In this document: positions 1-5,167 of the stretch, piece after piece
How positions within the stretch are numbered: position 1 is the first letter of the stretch
How the letters are laid out: each line of letters starts with the position of its first letter
NCBI GenBank assembly: GCA_052266715.1
Contig: JBQPRB010000018.1
DNA length: 5,897 bases
Source of the DNA: Jeotgalibaca sp052266715
Lineage (GTDB): Bacteria; Bacillota; Bacilli; Lactobacillales; Aerococcaceae
Direction: 5' to 3' (one strand)
The notes under the pieces: model-generated
What the model was told of the DNA's origin: nothing
Database searches by the model: none
What the model saw: only the letters and a program-made list of their open reading frames with translations
Made by a program: the position numbers and the translations under genes

Positions 1-636
1 ACGGTCGCGGCCTACTCCTATATGGCATTGGTTCCTATTATCCAACCGATTGCCATTAAATTGGTAACGACAGAAAAAGAACGTAAAATCCGTATGCCTT
101 ATAAAGCATCGCAAGTCTCACGCATCACCTTGATTTTCTTCCCGGTCATCGTGACCATCGTTTCCGGTTTCATCGCTCCGGCTTCCTTGCCTTTGGTAGG
201 TTTCCTGATGTTCGGTAACTTGTTGCGTGAATGTGGGGTCTTGAACCGTTTGAGCCAAACGGCTCAAAATGAGCTGGTAAACTTGGTTTCAATTTTGCTT
301 GGATTGACCATCGCCGTGAAAATGACGGCAGATCAATTCTTGAATCTTCAAACGTTGATGATTATTGCCTTCGGATTGTTGGCATTCGTCATGGACACTA
401 TCGGTGGTGTGTTGTTCGCTAAACTGTTGAACGTATTCCGCAAGGAAAAAATCAACCCAATGATTGGCGCAGCCGGTATCTCTGCCTTCCCAATGTCGGC
501 ACGTGTGGTACAAAAAATGGCTACTGAGGCAGATCCACAAAACTTCCTGTTGAATTTTTCAATTGGCGCCAACGTTTCAGGGCAAATCGCTTCTGTAATC
601 GCCGGTGGATTGATTTTGGCTTACTTTGGCGGCTAA
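1..636 (+). CDS. oadB: Oxaloacetate decarboxylase beta subunit (Na+ pump), C-terminal part, 5' end cut by window
   Basis: OadB is the multi-pass membrane subunit that decarboxylates carboxybiotin and couples this to Na+ export. The frame is open from base 1, so the gene starts outside the window. About 211 residues are present, roughly half of the family's usual 375-430. The first codons read TVAAYSY followed by MALVPIIQP, a family hallmark. Its second Tyr (window codon 7) aligns by memory with Klebsiella OadB Tyr229. The motif N-x3-G-x4-S at codons 152, 156 and 161 (bases 454-483) has the spacing of Klebsiella Asn373, Gly377 and Ser382, which mutagenesis implicated in the ion path. The essential Asp (Asp203 in Klebsiella) would lie upstream. 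Several hydrophobic segments are visible, around codons 40-75, 92-107 and 115-140 and at the C-terminus. Oddities: the segment LLNFSIGANVSG replaces the commoner LLMHAMGPNVAG, and no leucine codon is TTA. It ends in tandem stops TAA TAG. Methylmalonyl-CoA or glutaconyl-CoA decarboxylase beta subunits are homologous, but the cit genes point to oxaloacetate. Confidence 0.95.
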   Translation, partial: TVAAYSYMALVPIIQPIAIKLVTTEKERKIRMPYKASQVSRITLIFFPVIVTIVSGFIAPASLPLVGFLMFGNLLRECGVLNRLSQTAQNELVNLVSILLGLTIAVKMTADQFLNLQTLMIIAFGLLAFVMDTIGGVLFAKLLNVFRKEKINPMIGAAGISAFPMSARVVQKMATEADPQNFLLNFSIGANVSGQIASVIAGGLILAYFGG

Positions 637-642
637 TAGCCG
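630..642 (+). repeat. Short inverted repeat spanning the oadB stop codon
   Basis: CGGCTA-A-TAGCCG is a perfect inverted repeat with 6-nt arms. As RNA it would form a 4-bp GC stem with a TAATA loop, extendable by two G-U pairs (628-629 with 643-644). It covers the TAA stop and is followed by TTTCTT, which is too poor in U to be a good intrinsic terminator. It might slightly tune read-through or mRNA processing between oadB and the small downstream gene, but it may also be chance. Confidence 0.25.
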
Positions 643-650
643 TTTCTTGA

Positions 651-656
651 AAGGAG
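651..656 (+). promoter_or_regulatory. Ribosome binding site of the small OadG-like gene
   Basis: AAGGAG ends 8 nt before the ATG at 665. This near-ideal Shine-Dalgarno match is the main reason, besides the protein itself, to accept such a short reading frame as a gene. Confidence 0.85.
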
Positions 657-664
657 AAATTGAA

Positions 665-799
665 ATGAATATTGATATGGATAATTTACGTGGAGCATTT
701 GAGATTTTACTTTTTGGCTGGCCAGGCGTGTTCTTGGTGCTCTTCATCTTGTATGTAGTAAGCATGGGGTTGCTGAAGGCTTTCCCTGCAAAAAAATAA
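665..799 (+). CDS. Small single-pass membrane protein, OadG-related decarboxylase subunit
   Basis: This 44-residue protein has a short polar, acidic N-terminus (MNIDMDNLRG), one membrane helix at about residues 13-36 containing WPGVFLVLFILY, and a C-terminus LLKAFPAKK. A single N-terminal membrane span of this kind and the basic, FP-containing tail resemble the start of OadG, the gamma subunit that anchors and assembles oxaloacetate decarboxylase. The cytoplasmic extension of the classical subunit (about 80 residues in enterobacteria) is missing, including the His-rich Zn2+-binding end. Comparable tiny OadG-related proteins are known next to Firmicute decarboxylase genes. It lies 28 nt after oadB and 18 nt before citC, with its own strong ribosome binding site. 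I infer that it stabilises the OadB-containing complex in the membrane. It differs in position from E. faecalis oadH, a further complex member encoded upstream of oadB, so I assign no symbol. A real gene is very likely; the exact role is inferred. Confidence 0.85.
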   Translation: MNIDMDNLRGAFEILLFGWPGVFLVLFILYVVSMGLLKAFPAKK

Positions 800-803
800 T
801 AAT

Positions 804-810
804 AAAGGAG
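804..810 (+). promoter_or_regulatory. Ribosome binding site of citC
   Basis: AAAGGAG ends 7 nt before the ATG at 818. It lies in the 18-nt gap after the small OadG-like gene and supports that ATG as the start. Confidence 0.85.
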
Positions 811-817
811 CATTTCG

Positions 818-1852
818 ATGGAGCAATCTTATAACGTCAAACGTTTGTGGATTAATAAAAATAAACAAGCGCTAAAAGATTGGCATTGGTTATTGGACCA
901 AGCACATATACGCCCAGAGGAAGCAGTCGATTATACAGTGGCAATATATGATGGTGATGGAATCATCGCAACCGGTTCGCTCCATCAAAATGTCCTGAAG
1001 TGTATTGCGGTATGCAAAAGTTATACGGGAGGCGGGGTAATCAACACCCTCATCTCCCATTTAATGAATGAAGTATTTGAAAAAGGATATTCCCAGTGCT
1101 ACGTCTATACAAAACCAGAATCGGTTCAGTCTTTCTTATACATGGGGTTCAAAGAAATTGCACGAGTTGAGAATCACCTTGTATTTCTCGAAAAAGCGAC
1201 AAAAGGCTTCGATAATTTCTTGGAAGAACTGAAAACCAGAAAAATACCTGGGGAAAACATTGCCGGTATTGTAATGAATGCGAATCCTTTTACACTCGGA
1301 CACCAATACTTGATTGAAAAAGCAAGTAAGGAAAATGATGTGGTCCACGTTTTTGTTTTATCAGAGGATCTTTCTGTTTTTCCGCAAAAAGTCCGTAAAG
1401 AACTCGTTGAAAAAGGAACAGCTCATTTAAGTAATGTGCTGGTGCATGACACGGGCGATTACATGGTTTCCGCCAAAACATTTCCTTCATATTTTTTAAG
1501 GGAGGAAGCGGATGTGACAGAAATACAAGCGCGTTTGGATGCCTTGATATTCTGTGAAAAGATTGCACCTGCCCTCAATATTAATCGTCGTTACGTAGGA
1601 ATGGAACCATTATCGTTTGCCACGAACATTTACAATGAGGCATTGAAAAAAGTATTCGGCAAAAAATTAGAATTGATTATCCTGGAACGCAAACAAGTTG
1701 GCGCGGATGTAATCAGTGCATCCCGGGTCCGACAATTATTAAAAGAAAACAAAGTAGCGGAAACAAGGCCATTGTTGCCCGATTCGACTTATGAATTTTT
1801 AAATACAGCAGCAGGGGCAATGATTATCCATAACATTCAAAACAAGGAGTGA
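818..1852 (+). CDS. citC: [Citrate (pro-3S)-lyase] ligase
   Basis: CitC activates citrate lyase in the cytoplasm: using ATP and acetate it acetylates the thiol of the prosthetic group on CitD, releasing AMP and PPi. The 344 residues match the family's usual length. Residues 1-125 form a GNAT acetyltransferase-like domain, with a glycine-rich turn YTGGGVIN at 69-76 and the typical LYMGFKEIARV near 107-117. From about residue 147 comes the nucleotidyltransferase (cytidylyltransferase-like) ligase domain. It carries NPFTLGH at 156-162 as the T/HxGH-type nucleotide-binding motif, and ISASRVR at 299-305 as the second phosphate-binding motif. The two-domain layout is normal for CitC, not a new fusion. 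The start at 818 is set by a good ribosome binding site and the family-like N-terminus. Its TGA stop (1850-1852) sits immediately after the citD ribosome binding site, so the two genes are likely translationally coupled. Confidence 0.96.
   Translation: MEQSYNVKRLWINKNKQALKDWHWLLDQAHIRPEEAVDYTVAIYDGDGIIATGSLHQNVLKCIAVCKSYTGGGVINTLISHLMNEVFEKGYSQCYVYTKPESVQSFLYMGFKEIARVENHLVFLEKATKGFDNFLEELKTRKIPGENIAGIVMNANPFTLGHQYLIEKASKENDVVHVFVLSEDLSVFPQKVRKELVEKGTAHLSNVLVHDTGDYMVSAKTFPSYFLREEADVTEIQARLDALIFCEKIAPALNINRRYVGMEPLSFATNIYNEALKKVFGKKLELIILERKQVGADVISASRVRQLLKENKVAETRPLLPDSTYEFLNTAAGAMIIHNIQNKE
1844..1849 (+). promoter_or_regulatory. Ribosome binding site that places the citD start at TTG 1858
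   Basis: AAGGAG lies inside the last codons of citC. Its final G is also the first base of an in-frame GTG (1849-1851), so that GTG cannot be the start used with this site. The next in-frame initiator, TTG at 1858-1860, is 8 nt downstream, which is ideal spacing. Confidence 0.85.
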
Positions 1853-1857
1853 AAAAA

Positions 1858-2169
1858 TTGATTATTGAGAAACAAGCAATAGCAGGCACCTTGGAGTCTT
1901 CCGATGTTCAAATCTTGATTGATAGAAATGACGGGAAAGGTATCGAGATTGAATTAAAGAGTAGCGTACAGAAACAATTTGGTAAAAAAATTCGAGAAGT
2001 TCTCGAAACGACATTGAAAAATCTTGAGGTAGAAGATGCAAAACTGGTTGTTGTCGATCAAGGTGCTTTGGATTGTACGATAATTGCCAGAACCATGGCA
2101 GCTGTGCACCGTTCTGCCGGTATTACATCTGATTATAATTGGGGGGCAATTGAAGAATGGAACGTTTAA
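1858..2169 (+). CDS. citD: Citrate lyase gamma subunit (acyl carrier protein)
   Basis: CitD is the small carrier of the citrate lyase complex. It holds 2'-(5''-phosphoribosyl)-3'-dephospho-CoA, whose thiol carries the acetyl or citryl group between the CitF and CitE active sites. I choose the rare start TTG at 1858 (103 residues), not the in-frame GTG at 1849 (106 residues). The ribosome binding site fits only the TTG. From it, the motif AGTLESSD (9-16) places its first Ser at position 14, the number of the modified Ser in Klebsiella CitD. The family pattern VDQGALDCTIIARTMAAVHR at 66-85 is also present, and the length is close to the usual 95-100. The C-terminus DYNWGAIEEWNV overlaps the start of citE by 13 nt in another frame. 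A rare initiator could lower the yield of the carrier, but coupling to citC may offset this. Function is certain; the start is well supported but not proven. Confidence 0.95.
   Translation: MIIEKQAIAGTLESSDVQILIDRNDGKGIEIELKSSVQKQFGKKIREVLETTLKNLEVEDAKLVVVDQGALDCTIIARTMAAVHRSAGITSDYNWGAIEEWNV
1991..2007. repeat. Perfect 17-bp palindrome inside citD
   Basis: TTCGAGAA-G-TTCTCGAA has perfect 8-bp arms around one central base and follows a run of seven A (1984-1990). It encodes the residues around IREVLE in CitD. It has the shape of an operator half-site pair, but no regulator is known to me for this sequence. One such palindrome in about 6 kb could arise by chance. Confidence 0.3.
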
Positions 2170-3047
2170 GAAGAACGATGATGTTCGTGCCTGCAAGTAA
2201 TGCAGGGATGCTTCGTGACGCATATATTTATGGTGCAGACTCCGTTATGTTCGATTTGGAAGATTCTGTATCCTTGAAAGAAAAAGATACTTCCCGCTTT
2301 CTCGTTTATCAGGCAGTAAAAACGATAGACTACGGGAATACTGAAACAGTTGTACGGATTAATGGCCTGGATGCAGGTGGCAAGGATGATGTTCATGCCA
2401 TGGTAAGGGCAGGAATCGATGTCATTCGTCTACCGAAAACGGAAACCGCTCAAGATGTTCTTGATACAGAAGCAGTCATTGAAGAAGCTGAAAGACAATG
2501 TGGTCGGACAGTGGGATCAACCAAGATGATGGCTGCTATCGAAGGACCAATTGGTGTATTAAATGCACTATCCATTGCGCAAGCGAGTGATCGTTTAATA
2601 GGGATCGCAATAGGGGCCGAAGATTACGTTACGGCAATGAAAACGAGAAGATATCCAGAACGAAACAGTGAAGAATTATTCTTTGCACGTTCAATGATTG
2701 TTCATGCGGCACGAGCAGTGGGGATAGCGGCATTGGATACAGTGTTTTCCGATGTTGATGATTTGGATACCTTACGTAAAGAAGTGGAATTTGTTAAACA
2801 ACTAGGTTTCGATGGCAAGTCTGTTATCAACCCGCGTCAAATTCCTGTAGTCAATGACGTTTACACTCCAAGCGAAAAAGAAATTGCCAATGCTATCGAT
2901 GTCGTAAATGCAATCGAAGAAGCAGAAGCAAGAGGTTCAGGAGTCATTGCATTGAACGGGAAAATGATTGATAAACCTATCGTAGAGCGTGCTGAGCGGA
3001 CCTTGATGTTGGCTGAAGCTGCTGGTGTTTACAAGAAGGGAGAATAA
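2157..3047 (+). CDS. citE: Citrate lyase beta subunit (citryl-ACP lyase)
   Basis: CitE cleaves the citryl group on CitD to oxaloacetate and acetyl-carrier, using Mg2+, in the cytoplasmic lyase complex. The 296 residues match the family's usual length of about 290-300. It is a TIM-barrel protein of the HpcH/HpaI (CitE-like) aldolase family. It starts MERLRRTMMFVPA, typical of CitE. Visible motifs are DLEDSV (33-38), VRING (66-70), RLPKTE (91-96), IEGP with putative metal ligand Glu129, GAEDY with putative ligand Asp156, and GKSVINPRQI (220-229). The ATG at 2157 lies inside the end of citD (13-nt overlap). There is no strong Shine-Dalgarno sequence before it, only a G6 run at 2141-2146 and GAAG at 2152-2155. 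Translation is therefore probably coupled to citD, which would help keep the subunits in balance. Stand-alone CitE-like proteins exist in other pathways, but the setting here leaves little doubt. Confidence 0.96.
   Translation: MERLRRTMMFVPASNAGMLRDAYIYGADSVMFDLEDSVSLKEKDTSRFLVYQAVKTIDYGNTETVVRINGLDAGGKDDVHAMVRAGIDVIRLPKTETAQDVLDTEAVIEEAERQCGRTVGSTKMMAAIEGPIGVLNALSIAQASDRLIGIAIGAEDYVTAMKTRRYPERNSEELFFARSMIVHAARAVGIAALDTVFSDVDDLDTLRKEVEFVKQLGFDGKSVINPRQIPVVNDVYTPSEKEIANAIDVVNAIEEAEARGSGVIALNGKMIDKPIVERAERTLMLAEAAGVYKKGE
3036..3042 (+). promoter_or_regulatory. Ribosome binding site of citF
   Basis: AAGGGAG at the very end of citE lies 11 nt before the citF ATG at 3054. Spacing is slightly long. 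A weaker AAGAG at 3046-3050 is nearer to the start. Confidence 0.65.
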
Positions 3048-3053
3048 GAGATA

Positions 3054-4592
3054 ATGCCATTAAATAAATTAGGAAAAGAAATCCCTGTAGATATCAGTGA
3101 AAAATATGGAGATTTCGAAGGACAATTCGCAAGAAGACAAAATTATAAACGTGCTGCTGGTACTGTAACAGCTATTCAACCTGGCGATGACAAGCTTGTT
3201 GATTCCATCAAAGAAGCTATTATAAAATCTGGACTTAAAGATGGTATGACTATTTCCTTTCACCACCATTTCCGTGAAGGCGATTATGTCTTAAATATGG
3301 TCATGGCTGAGATTGCTGCGTTAGGGATCAAGGGCTTAACACTAGCATCTTCTTCTCTTGCAAACGTTCATGAACCATTAATAGAACATATTAAAAATGG
3401 AGTTGTCACAAACATCACCTCAAGTGGTTTACGCGATAAGTTAGGTGCGGCGATATCCAATGGGTTAATGGATAACCCAGTCGTTATCCGTTCTCATGGT
3501 GGACGTGCAAGAGCTATTGAAATGGGAGACATTCATATTGACGTAGCGTTCCTTGGCGCACCAAGTTCAGACGCCTATGGAAACGCGAACGGATCGCATG
3601 GTAATGCAACTTGTGGCTCATTGGGATATGCTAAAATTGATGCTGAATATGCTGATAAAGTGGTAATCATTACCGATACGCTGGTAGCCTATCCGAATAC
3701 ACCTATTAGTATTCCGCAAAATCATGTCGATTATGTCGTTAAAGTGGATGCAATTGGCGATCCAAATGGTATTGCCAAGGGAGCTACACGATTAACAACA
3801 AACCCGCGCGAATTACTGATTGCACAAAATGCAAATAAAGTTATTACGAAATCACCTTACTATAAAGAAGGGTTTTCTTTCCAAACGGGGACAGGTGGAT
3901 CTACACTAGCAGTAGCGCGTTACTTACGAGAAAGCATGATTAAAGATGATATAAAGGCAAGTTTTGGTCTAGGTGGTTTAACAAAACAAATGTCTGACAT
4001 GCTTGAAGAGGGCTTGGTTGAAAAAGTAATCGACGTGCAATCCTTTGACCGCGGTGCCGCATCTTCTTTGAAAAATAACGAAAATCACTATGAAATTAGC
4101 GCATCTTTCTATGCAAACCCAGGGAACAAAGGGGCAGCGGTTAACCAATTAGATGTAGTCATTCTTTCAGCACTAGAAGTGGATACAGACTTCAACGTAA
4201 ACGTTATGACTGGTTCAGACGGACTCATCCGTGGCGCTTCAGGAGGTCACTGTGATACAGCTGCTGCAAGTAAATTGAGTATCATTTGTACACCGCTTAT
4301 TCGTGGAAGAATTCCATGTATCGTTGATAATGTAAATACAGTAATCACACCTGGAGAAAGCATTGATGTCGTTGTAACGGATATCGGGATTGCCATTAAT
4401 CCACGTAGAAATGATTTAGTTGAAGCATTTAATGGAATAGATGTTCCAGTCTACACAATTGAGGAATTAAAAGAAAAAGCTTATGGAACAGTAGGTACTC
4501 CAGACGCAATCGAATACGGTGAAAAAGTCGTAGCTGTCATCGAATACCGTGACGGTTCAGTAATCGATGTTGTTCGTGAAGTAAAAGATTAA
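3054..4592 (+). CDS. citF: Citrate lyase alpha subunit (acetyl-ACP:citrate transferase)
   Basis: CitF swaps the acetyl group on the CitD carrier for citrate, giving citryl-carrier and free acetate; CitE then cleaves the product. The 512 residues match the usual length of about 505-520. It belongs to the CoA-transferase superfamily. Recognisable blocks are SFHHHFREGDYV (68-79) near the N-terminus, GGRARAIEMGDIHIDVAFLGAP (149-170 region), FQTGTGGSTLAVARY (276-290), GASGGHCDTAAA (394-405) and VTDIGIAINPRR (441-452). The reading frame is intact. It begins 6 nt after the citE stop. Its end overlaps the ribosome binding site of citX. Leucine codons include many TTA, unlike oadB. No other family fits. 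Confidence 0.97.
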   Translation: MPLNKLGKEIPVDISEKYGDFEGQFARRQNYKRAAGTVTAIQPGDDKLVDSIKEAIIKSGLKDGMTISFHHHFREGDYVLNMVMAEIAALGIKGLTLASSSLANVHEPLIEHIKNGVVTNITSSGLRDKLGAAISNGLMDNPVVIRSHGGRARAIEMGDIHIDVAFLGAPSSDAYGNANGSHGNATCGSLGYAKIDAEYADKVVIITDTLVAYPNTPISIPQNHVDYVVKVDAIGDPNGIAKGATRLTTNPRELLIAQNANKVITKSPYYKEGFSFQTGTGGSTLAVARYLRESMIKDDIKASFGLGGLTKQMSDMLEEGLVEKVIDVQSFDRGAASSLKNNENHYEISASFYANPGNKGAAVNQLDVVILSALEVDTDFNVNVMTGSDGLIRGASGGHCDTAAASKLSIICTPLIRGRIPCIVDNVNTVITPGESIDVVVTDIGIAINPRRNDLVEAFNGIDVPVYTIEELKEKAYGTVGTPDAIEYGEKVVAVIEYRDGSVIDVVREVKD

Positions 4593-4597
4593 GAAGG
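4591..4597 (+). promoter_or_regulatory. Ribosome binding site of citX, favouring ATG 4604
   Basis: AAGAAGG overlaps the citF TAA stop. Two adjacent ATG codons follow. The first (4601) is only 3 nt from the site; the second (4604) is 6 nt away and fits better. Confidence 0.65.
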
Positions 4598-4603
4598 TTT
4601 ATG

Positions 4604-5167
4604 ATGGGAAATTCATTATTTTTTTCAAATGGTCAACAACCAAGTTTACAACAAGTATTGGCTGCTAGGGAACAAAGAGCTAAGCTTGAAGAAAAACTTT
4701 GCATCAAGTTTCCCGATAGTGTGTTAGTCGCTTTAAAGTGTAATATTCCAGGCCCCATAAAAAATAATGCAGCAATCAGGCGTTTATTTGAAATAGGTGT
4801 TGAGGAATTACAAAATCGTATTCAAAAACAAGGATGGACGCAATCATTCGAAAAAACGATCATGCTTCCAACTGGACCTGAATATTTTGTGGTGTTAGAA
4901 GCATTGCCGATGCTTGTTAAGCAGGAAACGATTGATTTGGAGACTGAGTCTTCAATAGGACGTCTCTGGGATATGGATGTCCTTCATTATTGCAATGGAA
5001 ATATCCATACGATTAACCGGGCACAAGCCGGTTTTTCGCAAAGACAATGTTTTGTTTGTTCCAAACCAGCTAAAGAGTGCGGTCGTAATCGCACCCATAC
5101 GATAGAAGAAATGGTAATGAAAATTGAAGAATTAATGATAAAAGATGGGAGAGTGGGCCAATCGTGA
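4604..5167 (+). CDS. citX: Apo-citrate lyase phosphoribosyl-dephospho-CoA transferase
   Basis: CitX transfers the prosthetic group from 2'-(5''-triphosphoribosyl)-3'-dephospho-CoA to Ser14 of apo-CitD, converting the lyase to its holo form. The 187 residues match stand-alone CitX proteins of about 175-190. Visible family motifs, numbered from ATG 4604, are NIPGPIKN (47-54), GRLWDMDV (119-126, acidic catalytic/metal-type motif), and a Cys-rich block R-x-C-x2-C-x3-A-x2-C-x-R-x-R-x-H at 147-165. The alternative ATG at 4601 adds one Met; spacing to the ribosome binding site favours 4604. CitG, which makes the precursor, is neither fused to it (as in CitXG proteins) nor elsewhere in the window, so it must be encoded outside. 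The stop TGA overlaps the oadA start by 4 nt (GTGA). Confidence 0.94.
   Translation: MGNSLFFSNGQQPSLQQVLAAREQRAKLEEKLCIKFPDSVLVALKCNIPGPIKNNAAIRRLFEIGVEELQNRIQKQGWTQSFEKTIMLPTGPEYFVVLEALPMLVKQETIDLETESSIGRLWDMDVLHYCNGNIHTINRAQAGFSQRQCFVCSKPAKECGRNRTHTIEEMVMKIEELMIKDGRVGQS

Noticed and set aside
734..757. Possible internal promoter (TTGGTG ... TATGTA) before citC
   Set aside because: The spacing between the two hexamers is only 12 nt, too short for a sigma-A promoter, and the sequence encodes the membrane helix of the small subunit.
577..813. 78-residue minus-strand reading frame opposite the small OadG-like gene
   Set aside because: It lacks family resemblance, and the opposite strand has a better-supported gene with a strong ribosome binding site. 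The other minus-strand frames (such as 1290-1568 and 4987-5214) are likewise shadows of well-recognised genes.
818..1200. GNAT acetyltransferase domain fused to a nucleotidyltransferase, as a possible novel fusion
   Set aside because: This two-domain layout is the normal architecture of citrate lyase ligase CitC.
2141..2156. Possible CitD-CitE fusion by -1 slippage on the G6 run
   Set aside because: A -1 shift does enter the citE frame, but it meets TGA at 2151-2153 before the citE ATG, so no fusion protein would form.
3577..3591. cre-like (CcpA) sequence TGGAAACGCGAAC inside citF
   Set aside because: It departs from the cre consensus at several positions and lies deep within a gene. Carbon control of this operon would be expected at the promoter, which is outside the window.
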